64,000 bases of DNA from Acidimicrobiia bacterium (GCA_022820805.1 JAJEEV010000014.1:90538-154537); one strand, 5' to 3'; shown: positions 39,978-48,804, numbered from the stretch's first letter. The notes: generated by a model not told the origin, from the letters alone. A program made the numbers and translations.

Positions 39978-41045
39978 TCACGCCTGGCGGAGGGCGACGA
40001 AACGGGCGCTGGCGGCCAGAGCCTGGTGGGCGGTGGGCACGTCCGGCAACGCCGCGAGCGCGGTCAGGGCCTCGTCGAGCAGCGCGGCGATCTCGGACTC
40101 GAGGCTGGCCAGCGCTCCCGTGTCGACGATCACCTGCTGGACCTCGGCCACGGTCTCGTTGTCCAGCTCCGAGCCGACCCTGTCCAGCACCTCGCGCTGG
40201 GACGGGCTCGCAGCCGACTTCGCCAGCGCCATCAACAGCGTGGGCTTGCCCTCGCGGAGGTCGTCGCCGACCGGCTTCCCGGTGGCGTCCGGATCCCCGA
40301 AGGCGCCGAGCACGTCGTCGCGCAGCTGGAACGCCAGGCCGACGGGAAGGCCATGGCCGGCCAGGGGCCCAGCCAGGTCGGGCCGCCCGGCCAGTGCGGC
40401 GCCGAGCTGCAGCGGCCGCACCACCGTGTACCGGGCCGTCTTGTGCTCGATGATCTTGCGGGCCTCGTCCGCGGTGGCGCTGCCCCGGGCCGAGCCGACC
40501 ACGTCCAGGTACTGGCCCATGTTGAGCTCGGTGCGCAGCTCGTCCCACACGTCGCGGGCCTCGGGCGACACCCGGCCCAGCGTGCGGTCGGCGAGCACCA
40601 TGGCCATGTCTCCCGCCAGCACGGCAGCGGCCTCGCCGAAGCGCCGATCCTCGCCCCGCCATTGCCGCTCGCGGTGGCGCCGCACGAACTTGCGCCACAC
40701 GGTGGGCGCACCCCGCCGGGTGTCGGAGCCGTCCATCACGTCGTCGTGGGCCAGGGCGAAGGCGTGCAGGATCTCCAGGGCGCATCCGCCGTCGAGGGCC
40801 CCGTCGCCGCTGGGGTCGCCGCCGCCGACCAGCCAGCCCCAGTGGCAGTAGGCGGGCCGGATGCGCTTGCCGCCGCCGAGGATCATGTCGGCCAGATCGC
40901 CGAGCGGCTCGTCGAGGCTCGGATCCAGCCCGGCCCACTGGCGGCGCTCGGCGCTCAGGATCTCGGTGAGGCGGGCCTCGACCCGGGCCGCGATGGTCGC
41001 CAGCTCGGCCGGGGGCTTGGCGCTTTGCCCCGCGGGAGCGGTCAC
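39978..41045 (-). CDS. Trans-isoprenyl diphosphate synthase
   Basis: A 355-residue polyprenyl synthase (IspA/GGPPS type). It has the first aspartate-rich motif in HDDVMDGSDTRRG, the second in FQLRDDVLGAFGD, and the GGGKRIRPA basic motif near residue 60. It condenses isopentenyl diphosphate with allylic diphosphates to C15-C20 or longer chains for quinones, carotenoids or membrane lipids. The GTG at 41045 overlaps the xseB stop as GTGA. The order xseA-xseB-prenyl synthase is a common bacterial arrangement, which supports all three calls. Chain length cannot be set reliably; the residues before the first motif (ALAHDDVMD) are small, allowing a longer product. Confidence 0.92.
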   Translation of the reverse strand: MTAPAGQSAKPPAELATIAARVEARLTEILSAERRQWAGLDPSLDEPLGDLADMILGGGKRIRPAYCHWGWLVGGGDPSGDGALDGGCALEILHAFALAHDDVMDGSDTRRGAPTVWRKFVRRHRERQWRGEDRRFGEAAAVLAGDMAMVLADRTLGRVSPEARDVWDELRTELNMGQYLDVVGSARGSATADEARKIIEHKTARYTVVRPLQLGAALAGRPDLAGPLAGHGLPVGLAFQLRDDVLGAFGDPDATGKPVGDDLREGKPTLLMALAKSAASPSQREVLDRVGSELDNETVAEVQQVIVDTGALASLESEIAALLDEALTALAALPDVPTAHQALAASARFVALRQA

Positions 41046-41281
41046 CGGGACTCGTCCGACTCGAGCGCGGCCACGACCCGCTCGACCTGGACGCTGGCGT
41101 TGGCGATGCGGCGCCGGCAGACCTCGATGAGCGTCGCAGCCCGCTCGACCCGGTTGGCCAGCACATCGACGTCCGGGTCCTCGCCCTCGAGCTCCTGCAG
41201 TATCTGCTCGAGTTCGGCCATCGCCGCCGCGTAGCCGGGCTCACCCTCGGTGCCGCCGGCAGGGGGCGCTTCGGTGCTCAT
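41042..41281 (-). CDS. xseB: Exodeoxyribonuclease VII small subunit
   Basis: A 79-residue protein with the two-helix XseB core (YAAAMAELEQILQELEG followed by LANRVERAATLIEVCRRRI). Several copies wrap the tail of XseA in the nuclease complex that degrades single-stranded DNA. The ATG at 41281 overlaps the xseA stop as ATGA, and its stop overlaps the prenyl-synthase start as GTGA. Length and position are as expected. Confidence 0.93.
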   Translation of the reverse strand: MSTEAPPAGGTEGEPGYAAAMAELEQILQELEGEDPDVDVLANRVERAATLIEVCRRRIANASVQVERVVAALESDESR

Positions 41282-42699
41282 GGGTTCCGGTCCTCGCTGA
41301 GGTCGTGTCGGGCCCGAATCGTACTGTCCAGCGTTCCGTCGCTTACGTGGGTGACGATCTCGTCGCCGGGCGACGCGTCCCTCACCGCCCGCACCAGCGT
41401 GCCGTCGGCGCGCCGGGTCATCGACCATCCCCGGCCCAGTATCCGGGCCGGATCGAGGGCCCTGACCCTGGTGGCGATGGCGTCCAGGTGGCGTCGGGCG
41501 TGGCGGATCTCGTGACCGCCGGCCACCGACAGCCGGGCCGAGGCCCGGTCGAGCCGGCTGCGGGAGCGCCGCCCGGCCGCGGGTCCGGCCTCGGCCAGCC
41601 GGTCGGTCGCCGCGGCCACCCGGCGCCCGGCCCGGTCCGCGGCCGCTCGTCCCGTGAGGGCGAGTCGCCGGCCGGCGGCGTCCAGGCTGCGGTCGGCGCG
41701 CCGTGTCGCGGCCCGCGCCTGCTGGGCCACATCGTCGGCGGTGTTGCCGGCTCTGCTCCCGGCCGCGGTCAGGACCCGGCGACTGCACGCCTCGATCCTC
41801 CGTGCGGTGGTGTCGAGCTGCTCCAGCCAGTCCTGCACCCGCTGCACCACGGCCCGGGCCGCGGCCGTCGGTGTCGAGCAGGCGGTGTGGGCGGTCTCGT
41901 CGGCCACGCTGCGGTCGGTCTCGTGGCCTATGCCGGTGAACACCGGGCGCTCGCAGGCCGCGACGGCTCTGGCCACCAGCTCGTGGTCGAAAGCGACCAG
42001 GTCGGTGCGGCTGCCGCCCCCTCGGGCCAGCACCACCACATCCACACCGGCTCCGGCCACCGCGCCGATGGCGGCCGCGATCTCGGCGGGCGCACCGGCG
42101 CCCTGCACAGGGGTGTCGATCTCGGCCACCTCGAAGGCGAAGCCGCTGGAGGCCAACACCTTCAACATGTCGGCGTGGGCGGCGCTGCCCACCGAGGTCA
42201 CCAAGCCCACCCGCAACGGCACCGGTGCCAGGGCCGCGCCCGCGTTGCGGCGCAGCAGCCCGTCGGCGGCGAGGGCCTTCATCAGCGCCTCACGGTCCTC
42301 GGCGAGGGCGCCGAGGGTGTGGGCCGGGTCGATGGCCGTCATCCGCAGCTGGAGCTGGCCCCGGCGGGGGTAGAAGTCGAGCATCCCCTGGATGCGGACC
42401 TTCACCCCGTCGGCCATGCGGATGGCGTTGCCATGCCGCTTGATGGTGGCGTTGACCCGCTCCCGGTCGTCGCGGAACAGCACCACGCTCACCGAGGCGA
42501 CGGGCGGTGCTCCCGGCTCGGCATGCTCGGATCGCTCGACCAGGTCGAAGTAGACGTGGCCGCTGCGGGGCCGGGTGATGCTGTCGATCTCCCCGGAGAC
42601 CCACACGCCGCTGGGAAAGGCCTCGTCCAGGGTCCAGCGCAGCACCTGGGCCAGCTCGCGGACTGTCAGGGTCTGGTCCGAGGCGATCACGCCGCTCAC
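41278..42699 (-). CDS. xseA: Exodeoxyribonuclease VII large subunit
   Basis: A 473-residue XseA. The N-terminal OB fold has VRELAQVLRWTLDEAFPSGVWVSGEI. The catalytic domain shows RVGLVTSVGSAAHADMLKVL, VDVVVLARGGGSRTDLVAFD and FTGIGHETDRSVADETAHTACSTPTAAA, all diagnostic. The long Ala/Arg-rich coiled coil that XseB binds follows, and the C-terminus ends with the usual ILGRGWSMTRRADG and GDEIVTHVSDG. It degrades single-stranded DNA in both directions for repair. The start is GTG at 42699, overlapping the exporter stop as GTGA. Confidence 0.95.
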   Translation of the reverse strand: MSGVIASDQTLTVRELAQVLRWTLDEAFPSGVWVSGEIDSITRPRSGHVYFDLVERSEHAEPGAPPVASVSVVLFRDDRERVNATIKRHGNAIRMADGVKVRIQGMLDFYPRRGQLQLRMTAIDPAHTLGALAEDREALMKALAADGLLRRNAGAALAPVPLRVGLVTSVGSAAHADMLKVLASSGFAFEVAEIDTPVQGAGAPAEIAAAIGAVAGAGVDVVVLARGGGSRTDLVAFDHELVARAVAACERPVFTGIGHETDRSVADETAHTACSTPTAAARAVVQRVQDWLEQLDTTARRIEACSRRVLTAAGSRAGNTADDVAQQARAATRRADRSLDAAGRRLALTGRAAADRAGRRVAAATDRLAEAGPAAGRRSRSRLDRASARLSVAGGHEIRHARRHLDAIATRVRALDPARILGRGWSMTRRADGTLVRAVRDASPGDEIVTHVSDGTLDSTIRARHDLSEDRNP

Positions 42700-44636
42700 G
42701 GCACCGCCGTCCCGGCTTCTTCCGAGAGCGAGTCGGTCCCAGCCTTCTCGGGGAGCGTGACCGTCTCGGCGATCTCGGCTCGCAACAGCCCCTCGTAGAG
42801 CTCCGCGTACAGACCTCCGGCCAGCCGCAGCTCGTCGTGGGTGCCCGACTCGACGATCCGGCCCTCGTCGACGACCACGATCACATCGGCGTCCACGATG
42901 GTGGACAGGCGGTGGGCCACCACCAGCGACGTGCGGTCCCGCAGCGCCTCGGTCAGGGCATCCTGCACCAGGGCCTCGTTCTCGGTGTCGAGATGCGATG
43001 TGGCCTCGTCGAGAATGACGATGGACGGGTCCTTGAGCAGCATCCTGGCGATGGCCAGGCGCTGCTTCTCGCCTCCCGACAGCCGGTAGCCCCGCTCACC
43101 CACCACCGTGTCGTAGCCGTCGGGCAGGGCCGCGATCACGTCGTGGATGCGGGCGGCTCGGCAGGCTTCCACCAACTGCCGATCCGAGGCGTCGGGGCGG
43201 GCGTAGCGCAAGTTGGATGTCACCGTGTCGTGGAACAGGTGCGGATCCTGGGTGACCGTCCCGATGGCGGCCCGCAGCGTCGCCTGCGTGAGTTGCCGGA
43301 CGTCGACGCCGTCGATCAGCACCGCACCATCGGTCACGTCATAGAGCCGGGGCACCAGCGAGACCAGCGTGGTCTTGCCGGAGCCCGACGGGCCGACGAC
43401 CGCCACCATCCAGCCCGGAGCGATGACGAGGCTGATGCCCGACAGCACCTCGACGGGATCGTCCGCGATGTCCCCGGAGCCGGCCGGGGCCACCCCCAGC
43501 GACTCGGGGGTTCCGTCGGCGGTGGGGTAGGCGAAGTGCACGTCCCGGAACTCGATCCGGCCCTCGGGCCGGGGAAGCTCGCGTGCGTCGGGAGCGTCGG
43601 TGATCGGGTTGGGAGTGTCGAGCACCTCGAACACCCGCTCGAAGCTCACGAAGGCCGACATCACGTCCACCCGGGCGTTGGACAGGCTGGTCAGGGGCAC
43701 GTAGATCCGCACCGTGTACAGGCCCAGCGCCACCAGCGTGCCCGCGCTCAGGGAGCCGTCGATGGCGAGATGACCGCCCAGCCAGTAGACGATGGCCGTC
43801 CCGACCGCGCCCACCAGGGTCAGCGCGATGAGGAACACCTGCGAGTACATGGCGCTGCGGACGCCTATGTCGCGCACCCGCCCGGCCCGGGCGGAGAAGT
43901 CGGCGGCCTCGTCGTCGTGGCGGCCGAACAGCTTCACCAGCAGCGCCCCGGCCACGTTGAAACGCTCGGTCATGGTGTTGTTCATCGAGGCGTTGAGGTT
44001 CATGCCCTCGCGGGTGATGGCCTGCAGTCCCCGGCCCACCCGCCTCGCCGGCAGCACGAACACGGGCAGGATGAGCACGGCCAGCAGGGTCAGCCGCCAT
44101 TCCAGCAGGAACATGGTGACGAGCGTGGCGACCAGGGTGATGATGTTGGCCACCACCGTGCCGAGCGTGCCGGTGAAGGCCCGCTGGGCCCCGATGACGT
44201 CGTTGTTGAGCCGGCTCACCAGCGTGCCCGTCTGCGTGCGGGTGAAGAACGCCAGCGGCATGCGCTGCACGTGGTCGAACAGCCGCCGCCGCAGGTCGAG
44301 GATCAGGCCCTCGCCGATGCTGGAGCTGAGCCGGCGTCCCACCAGCGACAGCAGTGCCTCTCCGAGAGCGGCCGCGATCAGCGCGACGAACAGGACGTTC
44401 AGGTAGCTGCCGTCGCCGTTGGCGATGGCCGAGTCGAAGATCTCCCGGATCACCAGCGGGGGCAGCAGCCCCAGGAACGTGGAGGCGACGGTGGTCACGA
44501 TGAACGCGGCGATCCAAGCCCGGTACGGGCGGGCGAATCCCCACACCCGGCGCCGGGTGTCGGCCGTGATCGTCTTGCCCTCCAGGCCGGACCGGTCCGC
44601 CGCCATGGAGTGCATGACTCCCCAGGCAGTCATCAT
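42696..44636 (-). CDS. ABC exporter (MsbA/LmrA-like half transporter)
   Basis: A roughly 646-residue half transporter. Six membrane helices lie at about 35-330 (WIAAFIVTTVASTFLGLLPPL and on). The ATPase domain at about 370-630 has Walker A GPSGSGKTT, Q-loop VTQDPHLF, signature YRLSGGEKQR, Walker B IVILDEATSHLD and switch histidine VVAHRL. It works as a dimer and exports lipids, drugs or peptides. The GTG at 44639 and the ATG at 44636 are both possible starts; with TAGGCT at 44645-44650 the ATG is spaced eight bases, so I favour it. Heads the xseA-xseB-prenyl-synthase operon and is divergent from the NaPRT gene. Confidence 0.92.
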   Translation of the reverse strand: MMTAWGVMHSMAADRSGLEGKTITADTRRRVWGFARPYRAWIAAFIVTTVASTFLGLLPPLVIREIFDSAIANGDGSYLNVLFVALIAAALGEALLSLVGRRLSSSIGEGLILDLRRRLFDHVQRMPLAFFTRTQTGTLVSRLNNDVIGAQRAFTGTLGTVVANIITLVATLVTMFLLEWRLTLLAVLILPVFVLPARRVGRGLQAITREGMNLNASMNNTMTERFNVAGALLVKLFGRHDDEAADFSARAGRVRDIGVRSAMYSQVFLIALTLVGAVGTAIVYWLGGHLAIDGSLSAGTLVALGLYTVRIYVPLTSLSNARVDVMSAFVSFERVFEVLDTPNPITDAPDARELPRPEGRIEFRDVHFAYPTADGTPESLGVAPAGSGDIADDPVEVLSGISLVIAPGWMVAVVGPSGSGKTTLVSLVPRLYDVTDGAVLIDGVDVRQLTQATLRAAIGTVTQDPHLFHDTVTSNLRYARPDASDRQLVEACRAARIHDVIAALPDGYDTVVGERGYRLSGGEKQRLAIARMLLKDPSIVILDEATSHLDTENEALVQDALTEALRDRTSLVVAHRLSTIVDADVIVVVDEGRIVESGTHDELRLAGGLYAELYEGLLRAEIAETVTLPEKAGTDSLSEEAGTAVP

Positions 44637-44644
44637 CACGGCCG

Positions 44645-44650
44645 AGCCTA
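44645..44650 (-). promoter_or_regulatory. -10 TAGGCT for the exporter operon
   Basis: On the minus strand TAGGCT lies eight bases before the ATG at 44636. It is only 16 bases from the oppositely directed -10 at 44667-44672, so the two promoters cannot be occupied independently. Confidence 0.5.
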
Positions 44651-44666
44651 CGGATCATGTGACCGG

Positions 44667-44672
44667 TAGCGT
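44667..44672 (+). promoter_or_regulatory. -10 TAGCGT, leaderless promoter
   Basis: TAGCGT ends seven bases before the GTG at 44680, giving a leaderless message for the NaPRT-nicotinamidase fusion. Confidence 0.6.
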
Positions 44673-44679
44673 TTGTGTC

Positions 44680-46668
44680 GTGGATCGCAGCGGCTCCATG
44701 GCCCTGAAGACCGACCACTACGAGATCACCATGGTGGCCTCGGCCCTCAAGTCCGGGATCGCCGAGCGCCGAGCCGTGTTCGAGGCGTTCGCCCGGCGGC
44801 TGCCGGCGGGCCGGGCCTACGGCGTCGTCGCCGGGGTGGACCGGGTGATCGACGCCATCGAGCGCTTCCGCTTCGACGCGGACACCGTCCAGCACCTGGT
44901 CGTCGCGGGCGTGGTGTCTGATCCCGACGTGGCCGACTGGCTGCGCTCGTACCGCTTCGGCGGCGACGTGACCGGCTATCCCGACGGTGAGCTGTTCTTC
45001 CCGTACTCGCCGGTGCTGACCGTAGAGGGCAGCTTCGCTGAGTGCGTGGTCCTGGAGACGGTCGTGCTGTCGATCCTCAACTACGACTGCGCGGTGGCCT
45101 CGGCCGCAGCCCGGGTGCGTGACGTGGCCGACGACCGCCTGCTGATCGAGGGCGGCAGCCGCCGCGCCGACCCCGACGCCGCGGTGGCCGCAGCCCGGGC
45201 CGCTCACATCGGAGGCTTCGACACCACATCCAACCTGGAGGCGGGCCGGCGCTACGGCATCCCCACCGGCGGCACCACTGCGCACGCCTTCGTGCTGGCC
45301 CACCCCGACGAGAAGGGTGCCTTCGCGGCCCAGCGAGACGCTCTGGGCACGGCCTCCACCTACCTGGTCGACACCTTCGACGTGCTGGAGGGCATCCGCC
45401 GGGCGGTGGAGGTGGTGGGCCCGGGCATCGGCGCGGTGCGCATCGACAGCGGCAACCTGCTGGCGGCCAGCATCCGGGCCCGGGCCCTGCTCGACGCCCT
45501 GGGCGCGGAGGGATGCCGCATTGTGGCCTCCGGGGACCTCGACGAGTTCAAGATCGCCGAACTGGAGGAGGCCGCGGCCCCCATCGACGCCTACCTGGTG
45601 GGCACCAGCATGGTCACCGGCTCCGGCCACCCGACGGCGTCGGTGGTCTACAAGCTGGTCGCCATCGGCGACTCCGCCGGCTCCGGTGCGCCTCTGCGGG
45701 CCGTCGGGAAGCTCTCGCCGGGCAAGATCACCGTGGGCGGGCGCAAGCAGGTGCACCGCACCGTCGACCGTTCGGGCTTCTGGACCGCGGAGGTGCTGTC
45801 TCCGGTGGGTGCCGCGGTGGCGGCGCCGGACGCTCACGACCCGCAGGTGGTGCTCGTAGCGGGGGGCGAGCGGGCCTGGCGGGACGATCCGGCGGCCGCT
45901 CGCAGCCGCTGCGCCGAGCGCCGGCGGGGCCTGCGACCCGAGGACCGGGTTCCCCATCCCCGCCGTTCGCCGGCCGTTCCCACCGAATGGGTGGGAATGG
46001 AGTCGCCCGCCGCGACAGAATCTGCCAACGGAGCCAATGGGCAGCCCGCGCAGTCGGAGCTCGCGCCGGCTGCCCGGGGAGGAGCCGACATGTCCAGAGC
46101 TCTGATCATCGTCGATGTGCAGAACGACTTCTGCGAGGGCGGTTCCCTGGCCGTGGAGGGCGGGCATGCGGTGGCCGCCTCCATCACCGACCTCGTCGGC
46201 CTCGACCGGGCCGGGGGCAACTACGGCTATGTCGTCGCGTCCAAGGACTGGCACATCGATCCGGGCCAGCATTTCGCCGAGCCCGGCACCAACCCCGACT
46301 TCGTGACCTCGTGGCCGGTCCACTGCGCGGCGGGCACCCAGGGCGCCGCGTTCTCGCCGAAGCTCCAGGTCGCCCTGGACGAGGTGTTCCTCAAGGGCCA
46401 GTACAGCAACGGCTACAGCAGCTTCGAGGGGGTCGCCGGATCCAGCGAGGGCGTGGGCCTGGGGGACTGGCTCGCCGAGCGGGGCGTGGAGGCGGTTGAC
46501 GTGGTGGGCATCGCCACCGACTACTGCGTGCGGGCCACGGCGCTGGACGCGGCCGCGGCCGGGTTCGAGACGGCCGTGCTGGTGGGTCACTGCGCCGGGG
46601 TCGCCCCCGATTCCTCGGCGGCCGCCCTGGAGGAGTTGTCCGCCGCCGGGGTGACCATCGTCGACTAG
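44680..46668 (+). CDS. Nicotinate phosphoribosyltransferase fused to nicotinamidase
   Basis: A 662-residue fusion of two consecutive NAD-salvage enzymes. Residues about 1-410 are a nicotinate phosphoribosyltransferase: LKTDHYEITMVASAL, the IEGGSRRADPDAA region with catalytic-loop histidine (ARAAHIGGFDTTSN), and VRIDSGNL / VASGDLDEF. A linker (about 410-470) is rich in Arg, Pro, Ser and Ala. Residues 471-662 are a nicotinamidase: IIVDVQNDFCEGG (Asp), ASKDWHIDP and PVHC (metal), FLKGQYSNGYSSF (Lys) and ATDYCVRATAL (catalytic Cys). Together they take nicotinamide to nicotinate mononucleotide. GTG at 44680 is leaderless. An internal ATG at 46090 has an excellent Shine-Dalgarno, so free nicotinamidase may also be made. 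Confidence 0.9.
   Translation: MDRSGSMALKTDHYEITMVASALKSGIAERRAVFEAFARRLPAGRAYGVVAGVDRVIDAIERFRFDADTVQHLVVAGVVSDPDVADWLRSYRFGGDVTGYPDGELFFPYSPVLTVEGSFAECVVLETVVLSILNYDCAVASAAARVRDVADDRLLIEGGSRRADPDAAVAAARAAHIGGFDTTSNLEAGRRYGIPTGGTTAHAFVLAHPDEKGAFAAQRDALGTASTYLVDTFDVLEGIRRAVEVVGPGIGAVRIDSGNLLAASIRARALLDALGAEGCRIVASGDLDEFKIAELEEAAAPIDAYLVGTSMVTGSGHPTASVVYKLVAIGDSAGSGAPLRAVGKLSPGKITVGGRKQVHRTVDRSGFWTAEVLSPVGAAVAAPDAHDPQVVLVAGGERAWRDDPAAARSRCAERRRGLRPEDRVPHPRRSPAVPTEWVGMESPAATESANGANGQPAQSELAPAARGGADMSRALIIVDVQNDFCEGGSLAVEGGHAVAASITDLVGLDRAGGNYGYVVASKDWHIDPGQHFAEPGTNPDFVTSWPVHCAAGTQGAAFSPKLQVALDEVFLKGQYSNGYSSFEGVAGSSEGVGLGDWLAERGVEAVDVVGIATDYCVRATALDAAAAGFETAVLVGHCAGVAPDSSAAALEELSAAGVTIVD
46078..46092 (+). 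promoter_or_regulatory. pncA: Internal ribosome site and ATG for free nicotinamidase
   Basis: GGAGGAG at 46078-46084 is followed by five bases and ATG at 46090, in frame with the fusion. Translation from here would give a 192-residue nicotinamidase starting MSRALIIVDVQ, which is a normal full-length start. It is among the strongest Shine-Dalgarno matches in the window. Confidence 0.6.
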
Positions 46669-46688
46669 CGGCCCCGACCGCCCGGCAC

Positions 46689-47861
46689 TCAGGCGACGGC
46701 GGCTTGGAGTTGGTCGCGGGTCACGTCGATGCCGAATCCGGGGGCGTCGCTGGGCACCAGCCAGCCGTCGCGGGGCAGGGCCATGCCGGGCGTGGAGCGC
46801 CACGCCGCCATCAGCGACTCACCGGGTCCGCAGCCCACGAACATCTCCGCCCACCGGTTGCCGGGAATACCGTGGCTCAGGTGCTGGCCGTAGGAGTCGT
46901 TGCAGGCGCCGTGGATGGCCAGCTCTAGGTCGGCCGCGGCCGCGATCGCCGCAATCTTGAGAACGGCGGTGGCCCCGCCCACCCATTGCACATCGGGCTG
47001 GAGCACGTCGACGAGGCGCTGCTGGGCGACGCGGGCGAAGGTGCGGTCGGTGTACCAGCGCTCGCCCGCGGCCAGCGTCGCCGACGGCAGGCGGCGGCGC
47101 ACGTCGGCGTAGCCGTCCCAGTCGTCGGGCTGGGCGTAGTCCTCGATCCAGGTCAGGCGGTACGGGGCGAGCGCCTCGCCGATCCTCACCGCGTACGACG
47201 CGTCGAGCACGGGCCAGCAGTCGAGCATGATGTCGGCGTCGGGCCCCAGCTCCGAGCGGGCGCCGGCCACCAGGCGCTCGGTCTGCTCGATCCCGGCGGT
47301 GGCGGCGGCCGGACCGACCTGGCAGGCCAGCTTGAACGCTTCGAAGCCCCGGTCGCGCAGGTCGGCGAGGTCGTTGCCGGTGGCGTAGCAGCGGGTGCGG
47401 TCCCGGGCGGGGCCGCCGATGAGCTCGTAGACGGGCACGCCCAGGAGCTTGCCCCTGAGGTCCCAGAGGGCCAGGTCGACTGCGCTGATGGCGAAGGAGG
47501 CGAGCCCGGATGCTCCGTAGGCGCTGTTGGAGCTGCGGACCATCATGTTCCAGTGCTTCCCGGTGGCCGCCGCCGGCTCGCCGGCGAGCATCGGTGCGAA
47601 GAAGTCGTTGATGACGGGCACGACCGGACCGGCCTGGCTGGTCATTCCCACGCCGAAGGTGCCGTCGGAGGCGGTGGCCACGCACACCACCTCGCCCCAC
47701 GGGGGCGCGAAGCGTTCGGCCTGCCCGGCGAAGGCCCGGTCGTTCGACAGGGGGTGCATCAGGCCTTGCGGATCCCAGGAGGCCGGGCCGACCTGCGGGC
47801 GTCCCAGCGCCTCGGGATGGCGCAGGGGAGCGGCCGCGATCTCAGCGATGGTCGGCGCCAT
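46689..47861 (-). CDS. Enolase-superfamily sugar-acid dehydratase (rhamnonate-dehydratase-like)
   Basis: A 390-residue member of the mandelate-racemase group. The capping domain is followed by a barrel with FEAFKLACQVG (lysine), IMLDCWPVLD (first metal aspartate), TWIEDYAQ (glutamate) and AAGERWYT (glutamate), and a late HGACNDSYGQHLSHG in place of the usual catalytic histidine strand. The DCW sequence and the late histidines resemble L-rhamnonate dehydratase and relatives that dehydrate acid sugars. The ATG at 47861 has TACGCT six bases upstream, so the message is probably leaderless. It ends 20 bases from the convergent NAD gene. Exact sugar acid uncertain. Confidence 0.83.
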   Translation of the reverse strand: MAPTIAEIAAAPLRHPEALGRPQVGPASWDPQGLMHPLSNDRAFAGQAERFAPPWGEVVCVATASDGTFGVGMTSQAGPVVPVINDFFAPMLAGEPAAATGKHWNMMVRSSNSAYGASGLASFAISAVDLALWDLRGKLLGVPVYELIGGPARDRTRCYATGNDLADLRDRGFEAFKLACQVGPAAATAGIEQTERLVAGARSELGPDADIMLDCWPVLDASYAVRIGEALAPYRLTWIEDYAQPDDWDGYADVRRRLPSATLAAGERWYTDRTFARVAQQRLVDVLQPDVQWVGGATAVLKIAAIAAAADLELAIHGACNDSYGQHLSHGIPGNRWAEMFVGCGPGESLMAAWRSTPGMALPRDGWLVPSDAPGFGIDVTRDQLQAAVA

Positions 47862-47867
47862 CGCAGA

Positions 47868-47873
47868 AGCGTA
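47868..47873 (-). promoter_or_regulatory. -10 TACGCT, leaderless promoter
   Basis: On the minus strand TACGCT ends six bases before the ATG at 47861; no ribosome site is present. Confidence 0.5.
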
Positions 47874-47959
47874 GAAGCCGGGCGGCTCCGGTGTGCAGCC
47901 GGATCTGTGTGCGGATACCGGCCGCTAGGGGCCAGAACCGCACGCAGTTCGTGTGGCGG

Positions 47960-48622
47960 TCAGGCTCCGGGCTGCGGGACGATCCGGAGGTAGGGGAGCG
48001 GCGCCTCCCAGCCGTCCGGGTACTTCTCGGCCGCCGCCTCGTTGGAGACGGCCGGCACGATGATGACGTCCTCGCCCTGGTTCCAGTTGGCCGGGGTGGC
48101 CACCTGCTCGTGGGCGGTGAGCTGGACCGAGTCGAGCAGGCGCAGGATCTCGGCGAAGTTGCGGCCGGTGGTCATCGGGTAGGTGAGGGAGGCCTTGATC
48201 TTCTTGTCGGGGCCGATGATGAACACCGAGCGGGCGGTGGCGTTGTCGGCCGCGGTGCGTCCCTCGGAGGTGTCGCCGGCGTCGGCGGGGAGCATGTCGT
48301 AGAGCTTCACCACGTTGAGCCCGGGATCGCCGATCAGCGGGTAGTTGAGGGCGTTGCCGGTGGCGGTCTCGATGTCGGCGGACCAGCCGTGGTGGTCGCT
48401 CACGCCGTCGACGCTGATGCCGATGATCTTGCAGTTGCGGGCGGCGAACTCCGACTTCAGGCCGGCCACCGCGCCCAGCTCGGTGGTGCAGACCGGCGTG
48501 AAGTCCTTCGGGTGCGAGAACAGCAGCGCCCATCCGTCGCCGATCCACTCATGGAAGTTGATCTCTCCCTCGGTGGTTTCGGCGTTGAAGTCCGGAGCTG
48601 TGTCGTTGATGCGTAGGCCCAT
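47960..48622 (-). CDS. 1-Cys peroxiredoxin (Prx6 subfamily)
   Basis: A 220-residue peroxiredoxin. The peroxidatic cysteine is in HPKDFTPVCTTELG, the catalytic arginine in ATARSVFIIGPDKKI, and the long C-terminal part (YPMTTGRNFAEILRLLDSVQLT, ATPANWNQGEDVIIVPAVS) is diagnostic of the Prx6/1-Cys type. It reduces hydrogen and lipid peroxides in the cytoplasm. The ATG at 48622 has a strong GGAGGT six bases upstream, in contrast to the leaderless neighbours. A near-perfect 20-base palindrome (48675-48694) lies 52 bases upstream and is a likely redox-responsive operator. No dedicated reductase gene is adjacent. Confidence 0.94.
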   Translation of the reverse strand: MGLRINDTAPDFNAETTEGEINFHEWIGDGWALLFSHPKDFTPVCTTELGAVAGLKSEFAARNCKIIGISVDGVSDHHGWSADIETATGNALNYPLIGDPGLNVVKLYDMLPADAGDTSEGRTAADNATARSVFIIGPDKKIKASLTYPMTTGRNFAEILRLLDSVQLTAHEQVATPANWNQGEDVIIVPAVSNEAAAEKYPDGWEAPLPYLRIVPQPGA

Positions 48623-48674
48623 GTGGCTACCTCCGATATTGGGGGAACTGTCCGCAGGCTAGCCATCCATGGTG

Positions 48675-48694
48675 ACTATTCCGACCGGATTAGT
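48675..48694. promoter_or_regulatory. Palindromic operator between peroxiredoxin and KhtT genes
   Basis: ACTATTCCGACCGGATTAGT reads ACTA-T-TCCG..CGGA-T-TAGT: 16 of 20 positions are symmetric. It resembles sites bound by Rrf2-family regulators (IscR/CymR type), a comparison from memory. It lies between divergent genes and could control either or both. Confidence 0.5.
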
Positions 48695-48761
48695 CGGGAA
48701 TTATCACCTGGGCGGGCCGTACTCCTCGTCTGCAAAGCCTTCGGGCTGGGTGATCAGACAT

Positions 48762-48767
48762 TACGGT
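48762..48767 (+). promoter_or_regulatory. -10 TACGGT for the KhtT-KhtU genes
   Basis: TACGGT predicts a start near 48774 and a leader of about 30 bases that carries GGAAGGAG before the GTG at 48805. Confidence 0.4.
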
Positions 48768-48804
48768 TCGGGGTGTCTCGATCGGCTGCCGGAAGGAGTG
48801 AGCG

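Noticed and set aside
43339..46803. Minus-strand frame of 1154 codons across the exporter and the NaPRT fusion
   Set aside because: Lies in a shadow frame of the ABC exporter and antisense to the NaPRT fusion; no recognisable domain.
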